Source of the DNA: an uncultured Mordavella sp.
Lineage (GTDB): Bacteria > Bacillota > Clostridia > Lachnospirales > Lachnospiraceae
DNA length: 46,947 nt
Direction of reading: 5' to 3'
Assembly: GCA_902406105.1 (NCBI GenBank)
Contig: CABPCP010000018.1
Location: 1-46,947 of the forward strand
Within the stretch, counting starts at the first letter, position 1; every line of letters begins with the position of its first letter. The notes under the pieces are model-generated. The model was not told where the DNA came from and ran no database searches. It saw nothing but the letters and a program-made list of their open reading frames with translations. Of the stretch, positions 8,835 to 17,142 are shown one piece after another. The translations under genes and the position numbers were made by a program.

Positions 8835-9588
8835 CAAACGGGCCGTGCAGCCCTATGAGATCACAAGACTCCACATCCGGGTCTATACGATTGAAGAATT
8901 ATGCTATTATATCTGCAACAATCTATATCTGATCGACCAAACGATCATGAACCGGCAGTTGTGTGAATGGATCAGGACAGAGCTTGAGATGCCTCTCCTT
9001 GCGGAGAAGCTTCAGGATGAACTGGCCAAGGATTGCTCGGAAGAAGAGTTTATCCTTACGATCCTTCAGGAGTCTGTGATCTACGCCGCGTCAGAGATCA
9101 ATAAAGTCCAGGGGATCCTGGAGCGGCTGCACAGCCAGAAAGATGTGGAAAAACTGAAATATAAAGCGGACAGTCTTCTGGAGCGGGGAGAATATTCCGC
9201 TGCCGTGCTGATCTACCAGTCTATTGTGGGAGAAAAGCGGGATGAGTCTGTAGATAAGCTTTTCTACGGCAGGGTATACGCGAGTCTGGGGACAGCTTAT
9301 GGACGTCTGTTCCTTTATGAGGAGGCGGCCAGCGCGTACCGGGAGGCATGCAGCCTCTGTGAAGATCGGGATATGATAAAGGCCTATCTCTATAGTTATT
9401 CCAAAGCGTACCCCCAGGAGGAATACATGAAGCTGCTTTCCGGGAATCCAGTTTATCTTAGTGTAGATAAGAAACTGAAAGAAGAGCTTCGCAGGATCCA
9501 TAGGGATACGGATCCTGAAATCCCGGGTGAACAGCTTGAAATCTGGAAAAAAGAGTATCGCAGGATTGACAAGGATCAGGGGATGTGA
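8809..9588 (+). CDS. TPR-repeat protein of the DUF5717/DUF5716 operon
   Basis: A 259-residue soluble protein. ATG 8809 has TTAGGAGGA just upstream, inside the end of the preceding gene. Residues about 105-200 contain tetratricopeptide-like helices, including YKADSLLERGEYSAAVLIYQ and YASLGTAYGRLFLYEEAASAY, each with the small-residue pattern of TPR pairs. The N-terminal 100 residues are helical with MGSLILCHNKRA at the start. No catalytic motif is seen. A likely role is an adaptor within the complex encoded by the operon. No terminator is obvious in the 107 bases after it. Confidence 0.82.
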   Translation: MGSLILCHNKRAVQPYEITRLHIRVYTIEELCYYICNNLYLIDQTIMNRQLCEWIRTELEMPLLAEKLQDELAKDCSEEEFILTILQESVIYAASEINKVQGILERLHSQKDVEKLKYKADSLLERGEYSAAVLIYQSIVGEKRDESVDKLFYGRVYASLGTAYGRLFLYEEAASAYREACSLCEDRDMIKAYLYSYSKAYPQEEYMKLLSGNPVYLSVDKKLKEELRRIHRDTDPEIPGEQLEIWKKEYRRIDKDQGM

Positions 9589-9695
9589 TACGATAACAGA
9601 GCGATTTAGCATGGTAAAGTAATCAATTGATGAATTGCTACAACAATGCAGTACATAGATCGTGAAGTATGAAGGAGATCAAGGAGGAAACGATT

Positions 9696-10511
9696 ATGAA
9701 AAAGACGCTTGCGTTACTGCTTACGGCTGTTATGATGGTTGGCATGCTTGCCGGCTGCGGCTCCGGAGATTCTGGCGAGAGCGGGGGAGACAGCTCCTCT
9801 GACGGCAGCGACAAAGCTTACGTACAGGATAAAGGAACCCTTGTAGTAGGGATCACGAATTTTGAGCCTATGGATTATCAAGATGAAAATGGAGATTGGA
9901 TCGGGTTTGACGCGGATATGGCGAAGGCCTTCGCGGATAGTCTGGGCGTAGACGTGGAATTTGTGGAGATTGACTGGGACAATAAGATCCTGGAATTGGA
10001 AGGACAGACCATTGACTGTGTTTGGAATGGTATGACCCTGACCGATGAAGTGACCAGCGCCATGGAATGTACAGACGCTTATCTCAACAACGCGCAAGTC
10101 GTAGTGGTTCCTAATGATGTGGCAGATCAGTACCAGGACGAAGAAAGTCTCGCGGACTTGAACTTTGCTGTTGAGGCGGGAAGCGCGGGAGAAGCGGAAG
10201 TAAGCGCCCGCGGCCTTAATTACACAGCGGTGACCGCCCAGGCGGATGCTCTGATGGAAGTTGCGGCGGGGACTTCTGACGCGGCTGTGATCGATTCTTT
10301 GATGGCAGCAGCCATGATCGGAGAGGGAACCAGCTACGCGGACCTGACCTATACGGTAAGCCTGAACACGGAAGAGTATGGCGTTGGATTCCGTAAGGGT
10401 TCGGATCTGGCGGAAGAACTGAATAGCTTTTTCGCTCAATGCTACGAAGACGGGACCATGCAGGAGTGCGCGGAGACCTACGGCGTACAGGCGGCCCTGG
10501 TTGAGCAGTAA
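9696..10511 (+). CDS. amino acid ABC transporter substrate-binding lipoprotein
   Basis: A 271-residue lipoprotein of the SBP_bac_3 family. The signal peptide MKKTLALLLTAVMMVGMLAG ends at a lipobox LAGC (Cys21), followed by a Ser/Gly-rich linker. The mature domain begins KGTLVVGITNFEPMDYQDE and includes the family hallmark WIGFDADMAKAFADSLGV. The start is ATG 9696, preceded by AAGGAGG; an upstream in-frame ATG at 9669 would add nine residues before the signal peptide. It is the first gene of a three-gene importer with the permease 49 bases downstream. Specificity among polar amino acids cannot be fixed from sequence. Confidence 0.93.
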   Translation: MKKTLALLLTAVMMVGMLAGCGSGDSGESGGDSSSDGSDKAYVQDKGTLVVGITNFEPMDYQDENGDWIGFDADMAKAFADSLGVDVEFVEIDWDNKILELEGQTIDCVWNGMTLTDEVTSAMECTDAYLNNAQVVVVPNDVADQYQDEESLADLNFAVEAGSAGEAEVSARGLNYTAVTAQADALMEVAAGTSDAAVIDSLMAAAMIGEGTSYADLTYTVSLNTEEYGVGFRKGSDLAEELNSFFAQCYEDGTMQECAETYGVQAALVEQ

Positions 10512-10560
10512 ATCAAGGCTGCTATTTTAGAAAAAGATACAAAGAAGATGGAGCTGTAAC

Positions 10561-11247
10561 ATGGAACAGATATTAGAACAATTTCCAATCGTGATCCAGT
10601 CTCTGAATGTAGGATTCGTTCAGACGCTGAAATTGTTTTTTGTAACTCTTCTGGGAGCGATTCCGCTTGGACTGGTAATTTCATTTGGATCTATGTCGCG
10701 TTTCCGGCCGCTGCGATATCTCACAAGGATTATTGTATGGATCATCAGAGGGACTCCTCTGATGATCCAATTGCTGATTATCTATTTCTTTCCTGGACTG
10801 GTGCTTAACAATCCAATCTGGGGAGGAGGAGAGACAGGCCGGTTTATGGCGGCATCAGTTGCCTTTATTTTTAATTATTCCTGCTATTTTTCAGAGATTT
10901 ACCGAGGCGGTATCCAAGGAGTGCCCCACGGACAGGAGGAAGCCGGTCTGGTGCTTGGCATGACCAAAAGCCAGATCTTCTTTAAGGTTACGCTGCTGCA
11001 GATGATCAAGCGGATCGTGCCTCCAATGTCCAATGAGATCATTACACTGGTCAAAGACACTTCACTTGCCAGGATCATCGCCCTGCAGGAGATCATCTGG
11101 GCGGGACAGTCATTCCTGAAAGGTTCCCAGGGAATCGCGGGCGTGATCTGGCCATTGTTTTTCACCGCTGTTTATTATCTTGTCTTCAATGGGATCCTTA
11201 CGGTGCTCCTGGGACGACTGGAGAAGAAACTGGATTATTTCAGATAG
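10561..11247 (+). CDS. amino acid ABC transporter permease (HisM/GlnP family)
   Basis: A 228-residue inner-membrane permease with about five hydrophobic segments. It carries the HEQ/His-type permease motif near IIRGTPLMIQL and the EAA loop beginning YFSEIYRGGIQGVPHGQEEA with the conserved Gly further on, which docks the ATPase. It starts at ATG 10561 after GGAGC and ends 12 bases before the ATPase start. Together with the lipoprotein and ATPase it forms a complete importer. The downstream glycine reductase operon makes glycine, or an amino acid feeding electrons to it, a reasonable but unproven substrate. Confidence 0.93.
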   Translation: MEQILEQFPIVIQSLNVGFVQTLKLFFVTLLGAIPLGLVISFGSMSRFRPLRYLTRIIVWIIRGTPLMIQLLIIYFFPGLVLNNPIWGGGETGRFMAASVAFIFNYSCYFSEIYRGGIQGVPHGQEEAGLVLGMTKSQIFFKVTLLQMIKRIVPPMSNEIITLVKDTSLARIIALQEIIWAGQSFLKGSQGIAGVIWPLFFTAVYYLVFNGILTVLLGRLEKKLDYFR

Positions 11248-11259
11248 GAGGTGGAATTG

Positions 11260-12045
11260 ATGGCAATATTGGAAGTAGAGCATTTGAATAAAAGTTTTGA
11301 CCGGACAAAGGTGCTGGAGGATATCAGCTTTTCTCTGGAGAAAGGACAGGTGCTGTCCATCATCGGATCTTCCGGAAGCGGAAAGACCACTCTCCTGCGC
11401 TGTCTGAATTTCCTGGAACGACCGGATGGCGGCGTGATCCGGGTGAACAGGGAGACTTTGTTTGACGCGGCAGATCCTGTGACTACACAGGAGGAAGCGG
11501 TACGTAAGAAACGGCTTCATTTTGGGCTGGTATTCCAGTCTTTCAATCTGTTCCCGCAGTATACGGCTTTGGGAAATGTAATGCTGGCCAAGGAACTTTT
11601 GGCTAAAGAACAGCCGGGATATAAAGAGCATAAGAAAGAGATCCATGAGCAGATCAGGGAAGAGGCAAAAGAGCTCCTTGCCAAAATGGGTCTGCAGGAC
11701 CGGATGGATAATTATCCCCATCAGCTGTCGGGAGGCCAGTGCCAGCGAGTGGCGATCGCCCGCGCTCTTGCGCTGAAACCGGATATCCTGTGCTTTGACG
11801 AGCCTACCTCTGCGCTTGATCCGGAGTTGACAGGAGAAGTGCTGAAAGTAATCCGAAGTTTGGCGGATCAGGAGACTACCATGATCATAGTTACTCATGA
11901 GATGGCGTTTGCCAGGGATGTTTCCAGCCAGGTGCTTTTCATGGATGAAGGGCGGATCATGGAACAGGGAACACCGGAAGAGGTACTGGAACATCCAAGA
12001 GAAGAGAGAACCAGACAATTCCTTTCCCGTTTTACAAATGGGTAG
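11260..12045 (+). CDS. amino acid ABC transporter ATP-binding protein (GlnQ family)
   Basis: A 261-residue ABC ATPase with Walker A GSSGSGKTT, Q-loop VFQSFNLF, signature LSGGQCQR, Walker B ILCFDEPTSALDP and switch His in VTHEMAFA. ATG 11260 is chosen because TAGGAGGT at 11246-11252 sits correctly; the GTG at 11251 is inside that site. An extra stretch between the Q-loop and the signature (LAKEQPGYKEHKKEIHEQ) makes the helical subdomain slightly longer than in standard GlnQ. It powers the importer formed with the two genes upstream. Confidence 0.95.
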   Translation: MAILEVEHLNKSFDRTKVLEDISFSLEKGQVLSIIGSSGSGKTTLLRCLNFLERPDGGVIRVNRETLFDAADPVTTQEEAVRKKRLHFGLVFQSFNLFPQYTALGNVMLAKELLAKEQPGYKEHKKEIHEQIREEAKELLAKMGLQDRMDNYPHQLSGGQCQRVAIARALALKPDILCFDEPTSALDPELTGEVLKVIRSLADQETTMIIVTHEMAFARDVSSQVLFMDEGRIMEQGTPEEVLEHPREERTRQFLSRFTNG

Positions 12046-12082
12046 CGGAAATGAAAAATATCTGATAGAATGAAAGATACAA

Positions 12083-12107
12083 GGGGGCAAAAAGCTTTTT
12101 TGCCCCC
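12083..12107 (+). terminator. perfect hairpin after the amino acid transporter operon
   Basis: GGGGGCAAAAA pairs with TTTTTTGCCCCC around a GC centre. There is no T-run after the stem, though the 3' arm carries six Ts. It probably ends the transporter operon or acts as a processing or stability stem; purB starts 40 bases later. Confidence 0.5.
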
Positions 12108-12146
12108 AATACTATGGTATGGTTGTGAGAAAAAGGAGAAACAAAG

Positions 12147-13580
12147 ATGAGCAATGACAGATATCAAAGTCCTCTTTCCGAGCGGTACGCAAGCAAAGAG
12201 ATGCAGTACATTTTCTCTCCGGATAAGAAGTTCCGCACCTGGAGAAGGCTGTGGATCGCTCTGGCGGAGACGGAAAAGGAACTAGGACTGCCGATCACGG
12301 AAGAGCAGATCGCGGAATTAAAGGAACATGCGGATGATATTAATTATGATGTGGCCAAAGAGAGGGAGAAACTGGTGCGCCACGATGTTATGTCCCACGT
12401 TTACGCTTATGGACAGCAGTGCCCGAAAGCCAAAGGCATCATCCATCTTGGAGCCACTTCCTGCTATGTGGGAGACAATACAGACATTATCCTGATGTCA
12501 GAAGCATTGGAACTGGTGCGCAGGAAACTGGTCAATGTGATCGCTGAACTGGCAAAGTTCGCGGATGCTTATAAAGATCAGCCAACCTTGGCGTTTACCC
12601 ATTTTCAGCCGGCTCAGCCTACTACAGTAGGGAAGCGGGCGACCCTGTGGCTGCAGGAATTCCTGATGGACCTTGAAGATCTGGATTATGTAAAAGGCAG
12701 TCTGAAGCTCCTTGGCTCAAAGGGGACCACTGGAACCCAGGCCAGTTTCCTGGAACTGTTTGAGGGAGACCAGGAGACGATCGACAAGATCGATCCCATG
12801 ATCGCGGAGAAGATGGGATTCGAGGCTTGTTACCCTGTGTCTGGCCAGACCTATTCCAGAAAGGTAGACACTAGAGTGCTGAACGTGCTTGCTGGGATTG
12901 CCTCCAGCGCCCATAAGATGTCCAATGATATCCGGCTTCTGCAGCATTTAAAAGAAGTAGAGGAACCATTTGAGAAGACCCAGATCGGATCTTCCGCCAT
13001 GGCCTATAAAAGGAACCCGATGCGCAGTGAGCGGATCGCCTCCCTTTCCCGTTATGTGATGATCGATGCGCTGAATCCCGCGATCACGTCGGCGACCCAG
13101 TGGTTTGAGCGGACCTTGGACGATTCGGCTAATAAACGGTTAAGCGTGCCGGAAGGATTTCTTGCTGTCGATGGAATCCTGGATCTGTGCCTGAATGTGG
13201 TGGACGGGCTGGTGGTATACCCGAAGGTGATCGAGAAACACCTGATGGCGGAACTGCCCTTTATGGCAACGGAGAATATCATGATGGACGCGGTAAAGGC
13301 TGGCGGAGACCGGCAGGAACTTCATGAACGCATTCGGGAGCTTTCCATGGAGGCGGGCAGAAATGTCAAAGAAAAAGGATTAGACAATAATCTTCTGGAA
13401 CTGATCGCCCAGGATCCGGCGTTTAACCTGTCGGAAGAGACGCTGAAGGCAACCATGGATCCGGCAAAATACACTGGGAGATCAGCGGTACAGGTGGAGG
13501 CATATCTGAATAATGTGGTGAACCCGCTGCTAGAGAAGAACAAAGAAATCCTGGGTGTAAAAGCGGAAATCAATGTTTAG
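12147..13580 (+). CDS. purB: adenylosuccinate lyase
   Basis: A 477-residue member of the fumarase/aspartase superfamily. The superfamily signature is seen as IGSSAMAYKRNPMRSER at about 281-297; the flexible catalytic-Ser loop is here. THFQPAQPTT carries the general-acid His region and SERYASKEMQYIFSPDKKFRTWR is a PurB N-terminus. It cleaves SAICAR to AICAR and adenylosuccinate to AMP in purine synthesis, in the cytoplasm. AAAAGGAG precedes the ATG. It stands alone, with no other pur gene nearby. A stem (CTGCACAA / TTGTGCAG, 13595-13625) follows the stop but lacks a T-run. Confidence 0.96.
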   Translation: MSNDRYQSPLSERYASKEMQYIFSPDKKFRTWRRLWIALAETEKELGLPITEEQIAELKEHADDINYDVAKEREKLVRHDVMSHVYAYGQQCPKAKGIIHLGATSCYVGDNTDIILMSEALELVRRKLVNVIAELAKFADAYKDQPTLAFTHFQPAQPTTVGKRATLWLQEFLMDLEDLDYVKGSLKLLGSKGTTGTQASFLELFEGDQETIDKIDPMIAEKMGFEACYPVSGQTYSRKVDTRVLNVLAGIASSAHKMSNDIRLLQHLKEVEEPFEKTQIGSSAMAYKRNPMRSERIASLSRYVMIDALNPAITSATQWFERTLDDSANKRLSVPEGFLAVDGILDLCLNVVDGLVVYPKVIEKHLMAELPFMATENIMMDAVKAGGDRQELHERIRELSMEAGRNVKEKGLDNNLLELIAQDPAFNLSEETLKATMDPAKYTGRSAVQVEAYLNNVVNPLLEKNKEILGVKAEINV

Positions 13581-13658
13581 AACAAGTAGTAAAACTGCAC
13601 AAAACTAAAAATAAAAATTGTGCAGAAATCATAAATTCAGTTTAATTTGATTAAGCGG

Positions 13659-13687
13659 TTGCAAATCATTTAACAATCAGTTATTAT
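13659..13687 (+). promoter_or_regulatory. promoter of the glycine reductase operon
   Basis: TTGCAA (13659-13664), a 17-base spacer and TATTAT (13682-13687), lying about 55 bases before the glycine riboswitch. It predicts a leader of roughly 315 bases before grdX. Confidence 0.6.
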
Positions 13688-13742
13688 TATAGAAGAAAAG
13701 AGAAACTTATTTAATCTGTCTATAAAAATTAAATCGTGGGAC

Positions 13743-13850
13743 GATATTCTTCAAGAGAGAGCTGATCTGAGCGCAGCCGCCGAAGAGGCAAACCTGTCCT
13801 GTTATGTAAGAACGGGAAGGCGAAACTTTCAGGCAAAAGGATTGGAGAAT
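13743..13850 (+). promoter_or_regulatory. glycine riboswitch (single aptamer)
   Basis: The conserved glycine aptamer core is visible: GCCGCCGAAGAGGCAAACC at 13775-13793 and AACTTTCAGGCAAAAGG at 13824-13840, separated by a variable hairpin. The outer P1 stem is ATTCTTCAA (13746-13754) with TTGGAGAAT (13842-13850), allowing G-U pairs. I looked for a second tandem aptamer on both sides and did not find one, so this looks like a singlet. It is followed by an intrinsic terminator before grdX, the layout of an ON switch in which glycine allows read-through into the glycine-consuming operon. Aptamer identity is high confidence; switching direction is inferred. Confidence 0.9.
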
Positions 13851-13923
13851 GGACCGCATTCTGAATCTTGTGCTGTATGATAAGACTTTTAACTAAACAT
13901 GATATTATCAGGGCAAAAGACAG

Positions 13924-13970
13924 AAAAGGACGACTTACACACATGACGTGTTTAAATCGTCCTTTTTTCT
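13924..13970 (+). terminator. riboswitch-controlled intrinsic terminator
   Basis: AAAAGGACGA (13924-13933) pairs with TCGTCCTTTT (13957-13966) and continues into a T-rich tail. An inner ACAC/GTGT pairing stabilises the loop. TGATAA just upstream (around 13878) can pair with TTATCA near 13905, a possible part of the alternative fold. It sits between the glycine aptamer and grdX, so it is the likely expression platform. Confidence 0.82.
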
Positions 13971-14011
13971 TACTATAAAGAAGACAAGCGAAAGAAAGAG
14001 GCGGAAGAGAA

Positions 14012-14395
14012 ATGAAGAAAGAAGAATATCTGATCTTGACAAACAATCCGCTGGTCCTTGAAAAACTTGGAGACACCCACAAGATTGTCTACTGTGAAGC
14101 TTCCTATGAGGGACTTTTAAAGGAAGTCCGGGATAGAGTCCATGAAGGTCATTTGCTTTTATCACATCCTCTTTCAGGAAGTGTAAAGCCTAATGAAACA
14201 CCATATAAATCTGTAATGATATCAGAAGAAAAGGGGGCGGTTGACTTAAGGTCTTTGGAGATCATTGAGAATGCGGTCGCAGCCTGCGGAAAATTCGAGT
14301 TTAAATCGGATCGGTATGGAGAAAAGGTGCGGAAAGATTTTCAATTGATCGACTGGACTTTGCTGGAAAGTGGGATCGCATCGGCAGATGCCTGA
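14012..14395 (+). CDS. grdX: GrdX family protein of the glycine reductase operon
   Basis: A 127-residue soluble protein matching the GrdX family: N-terminus MKKEEYLILTNNPLV, then LLLSHPLSGSVKPNETPYKS (about 50-69), the most conserved stretch. GrdX is regularly the first gene of glycine reductase operons, but its biochemical role is not established. It starts at ATG 14012 after a weak purine-rich GGAAGAGA, immediately downstream of the riboswitch terminator, and lies 67 bases before grdE. It is therefore the first gene under riboswitch control. Confidence 0.92.
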   Translation: MKKEEYLILTNNPLVLEKLGDTHKIVYCEASYEGLLKEVRDRVHEGHLLLSHPLSGSVKPNETPYKSVMISEEKGAVDLRSLEIIENAVAACGKFEFKSDRYGEKVRKDFQLIDWTLLESGIASADA

Positions 14396-14462
14396 TAAAA
14401 CTGGTTGTAGAAGCGAGATGCTTAAACAATAATATCAATTTTTTTGAAGGAGGGAACCAAAA

Positions 14463-15743
14463 GTGAGATTAGAAATGGGACACATTTACATCAAGGATAT
14501 TCAATTTGCGTCAGAATCTAAGATCGAAGACGGAATCCTTTATGTATCTGAAGAGGCTGTAAAAGCCGTTGCTCTTGAGGATGAAAAGATCAAGAGCGTA
14601 TCATTTGATATTGCGAAGCCAGGAGAGTCCGTAAGGATCACTCCAGTAAAAGATGTCATTGAACCACGTGTAAAGGTTGAGGGAAGAGGGGGAATCTTCC
14701 CAGGCGTGATCGCGAAGGTAGATACTGTAGGAGAGGGCAAAACCTACGCGCTGAAAGGAATGGCTGTTGTGACAGCTGGAAAGATCGTTGGATTCCAGGA
14801 AGGAATCATCGATATGACAGGTCCTGGAGCAGACTATACGCCGTTCTCCAAGACTCTGAATCTGGTTATGGTATGTGAGCCGGTAGAGGATATCAAACAG
14901 CATGATTATGAGAAGGCTGTAAGATTCGCGGGATTCCGTGTAGCTACTTATATCGGGGAGCTGGCAAGAGATCTTACCCCGGACGAGACAAAGGTATATG
15001 AGACCTGCACGATCAAAGAAGGTTTTGAGAAATATCCAGATCTTCCGAGAGTAGCTTACGTACAGATGCTCCAGAGCCAGGGACTTCTGCATGACACTTA
15101 TGTATACGGTGTGGACGCGAAGAAGATCGTTCCAACGATTCTTAGCCCAACAGAGATCATGGATGGCGCGATCGTTTCCGGAAACTGTGTTTCCGCCTGC
15201 GATAAGAACCCAACTTATGTACATCTGAACAATCCGGTTGTGCACGACCTGTTCGAAGAACACGGAAAGACGATCAACTTTGTATGTCAGATCATTACAA
15301 ATGAGAACGTATATCTGGCAGACAAACAGCGTTCTTCCGACTGGACCGCAAAGCTGTGCAAGATGCTGGATCTGGACGGCGTGATCGTTTCTCAGGAAGG
15401 TTTCGGAAATCCGGATACTGACCTGATCATGAACTGTAAGAAGATCGAGGCGGAAGGCGTGAAAACTGTTATCATTACCGATGAGTATGCCGGAAGAGAT
15501 GGAAAATCTCAGTCTCTGGCAGATGCGGACGCGGCTGCGGACGCGGTTGTAACCGGCGGCAACGCAAACCAGGTGATCATCCTGCCGAAACTTGACAAAG
15601 TAATTGGAACTCTGGACTATGTGAACAAGATCGCTGGCGCCAGCGAAGAGACGCTCCGCGAGGACGGATCTTTGGAAGTAGAGCTTCAGGTGCTGACAGG
15701 AGCGACCAACGAAACCGGTTTCAATAAGCTGAGCGCAAGATAG
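14463..15743 (+). CDS. grdE: glycine reductase component B, alpha/beta proprotein
   Basis: A 426-residue proprotein starting at GTG 14463 behind GAAGGAGGG. GrdE is known to be cleaved in front of a Cys that becomes a pyruvoyl group, which forms the Schiff base with glycine. Here the site is Asn241-Cys242 within AIVSGNCVSACDKNPTY, matching the processing position reported for Clostridium sticklandii. With the selenoprotein GrdB it makes protein B, the glycine-specific component. Sarcosine- and betaine-specific complexes use GrdG/GrdI instead, so the operon is glycine-type. It lies 17 bases upstream of grdB. Confidence 0.96.
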   Translation: MRLEMGHIYIKDIQFASESKIEDGILYVSEEAVKAVALEDEKIKSVSFDIAKPGESVRITPVKDVIEPRVKVEGRGGIFPGVIAKVDTVGEGKTYALKGMAVVTAGKIVGFQEGIIDMTGPGADYTPFSKTLNLVMVCEPVEDIKQHDYEKAVRFAGFRVATYIGELARDLTPDETKVYETCTIKEGFEKYPDLPRVAYVQMLQSQGLLHDTYVYGVDAKKIVPTILSPTEIMDGAIVSGNCVSACDKNPTYVHLNNPVVHDLFEEHGKTINFVCQIITNENVYLADKQRSSDWTAKLCKMLDLDGVIVSQEGFGNPDTDLIMNCKKIEAEGVKTVIITDEYAGRDGKSQSLADADAAADAVVTGGNANQVIILPKLDKVIGTLDYVNKIAGASEETLREDGSLEVELQVLTGATNETGFNKLSAR

Positions 15744-15760
15744 GAAGGGAGGATAAGCAA

Positions 15761-17071
15761 ATGGCTAAATTAAAAGTAGTTCATTACATCAATCAGTTTT
15801 TCGCACAGATTGGTGGAGAAGAAAAAGCAGATTATCCGGTAGAGCTTCGCGTAGGCGAGGTAGTAGGACCGGGTATGGCGCTGACACAGAATTTTAAAGA
15901 TGACGCGGAGATCATCGCTACGATCATCTGCGGAGACTCTTATTTCAATGAAAATCTGGATACCGCTAAGGCGGAGATCTTAAAGATGGTAAAAGAGCAG
16001 AACCCTGACGTGTTTGTAGCAGGACCTGCTTTCAATGCCGGACGTTACGGTGTTGCCTGCGGAACCATCGCGGCTGCCGTACAGGAAGAACTGGGTATCC
16101 CGGCAGTGACCGGAATGTATGTAGAGAATCCGGGCGCGGATATGTTCAAAGATAAGGTATATATCGTATCTACAAAGAACAGCGCGGCCGGCATGAGAGA
16201 CGCGGTAAAGAAGCTGGCGCCTCTGGCTGTGAAAGTAGGAAGAGGAGAGCCGATCGGCGCTTCCTGTGAAGAGGGCTATATTCCAAACGGGATCCGTGTC
16301 AACTTCTTTGAGAAGGAAAGAGGTTCCAAACGTGCGGTACAGATGCTTCTGGCGAAACTGGCAGACAAGCCGTTTACCACAGAATATCCAATGCCTGATT
16401 TTGACAGAGTGGCTCCGAATCCGGCAGTCAAGGATCTGGCTCATGCCAAGATCGCTCTGGTGACTTCCGGCGGTATTGTTCCAAAGGGAAATCCGGATCA
16501 CATCGAAAGCTCCAGCGCTTCCCACTATGGAGAATATGACATCGCCGGCGTGATGGATCTGACAGAAGAGACTTACGAGACCGCTCACGGCGGATACGAT
16601 CCGGTATACGCAAATGAAGACGCTGACCGTGTGCTTCCGGTGGACGTATTGAGAGATATGGAGAAAGAAGGTGTGATCGGAGAATTACATCATCTGTTCT
16701 ACACCACTACAGGAAACGGTACAGCGGTTGCTTCCGCGAAAGCGTTTGCGGCAGAATTTTCTAAGAAGCTTCTGGCAGACGGAGTGGATGCTGTCATCCT
16801 TACCTCTACCTGAGGTACCTGTACTCGTTGCGGCGCAACGATGGTAAAAGAAATCGAAAGAGCTGGTATTCCGGTAGTACACATTTGTACGGTAACGCCA
16901 ATCTCTATGACTGTTGGAGCCAACAGGATCGTACCGGCGATCGCGATCCCGCATCCTCTTGGAAATCCAGCGTTGGATAAGGACGAGGAAAAAGCGCTCC
17001 GTCGTCATATTGTAGAAAAGGCGCTGGAAGCTCTTACTACAGAGGTAGATGGACAGACAATTTTTGATTAA
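15761..17071 (+). CDS. grdB: glycine reductase component B, selenocysteine-containing gamma subunit
   Basis: A 436-residue selenoprotein. The in-frame TGA at 16811-16813 is codon 351 and is read as selenocysteine: the frame continues without interruption to the TAA at 17069-17071, and the context LTST-U-GTCTRCGATM gives the UxxCxxC motif of GrdB. Translation without Sec would lose the last 86 residues, including the conserved AIPHPLGNP. A candidate SECIS hairpin follows the UGA directly. The Sec attacks the glycine Schiff base held by GrdE and passes a carboxymethyl group to GrdA. The start ATG follows GGGAGGA. Gene finders that treat UGA as a stop split this gene in two. Confidence 0.96.
16811..16846 (+). 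promoter_or_regulatory. candidate bacterial SECIS element of grdB
   Basis: From the UGA, a lower stem TACC/GGTA (16816-16819 with 16843-16846) and an upper 6-bp stem CGTTGC/GCAACG (16826-16831 with 16835-16840) enclose a GGC loop. A small G-bearing apical loop about 20 bases past the UGA fits the known bacterial SECIS layout recognised by SelB. Confidence 0.6.
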
Positions 17072-17142
17072 TGCTTCCAACGGCCCAAGCAAGGGGCCTT
17101 GGCAATAATGTAACTCAAGGGAAAAAGGAGACGAGACAGAAA

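Noticed and set aside
13581..13742. A second, tandem glycine aptamer upstream of the first
   Set aside because: No GCCGAAG-type or CAGGCAAAAGG-type core is present there; the region is AT-rich leader and promoter.
16841..17071. Separate 76-residue gene after the grdB stop
   Set aside because: It is the C-terminal part of grdB in the same frame after a recoded UGA; no ribosome site precedes it.
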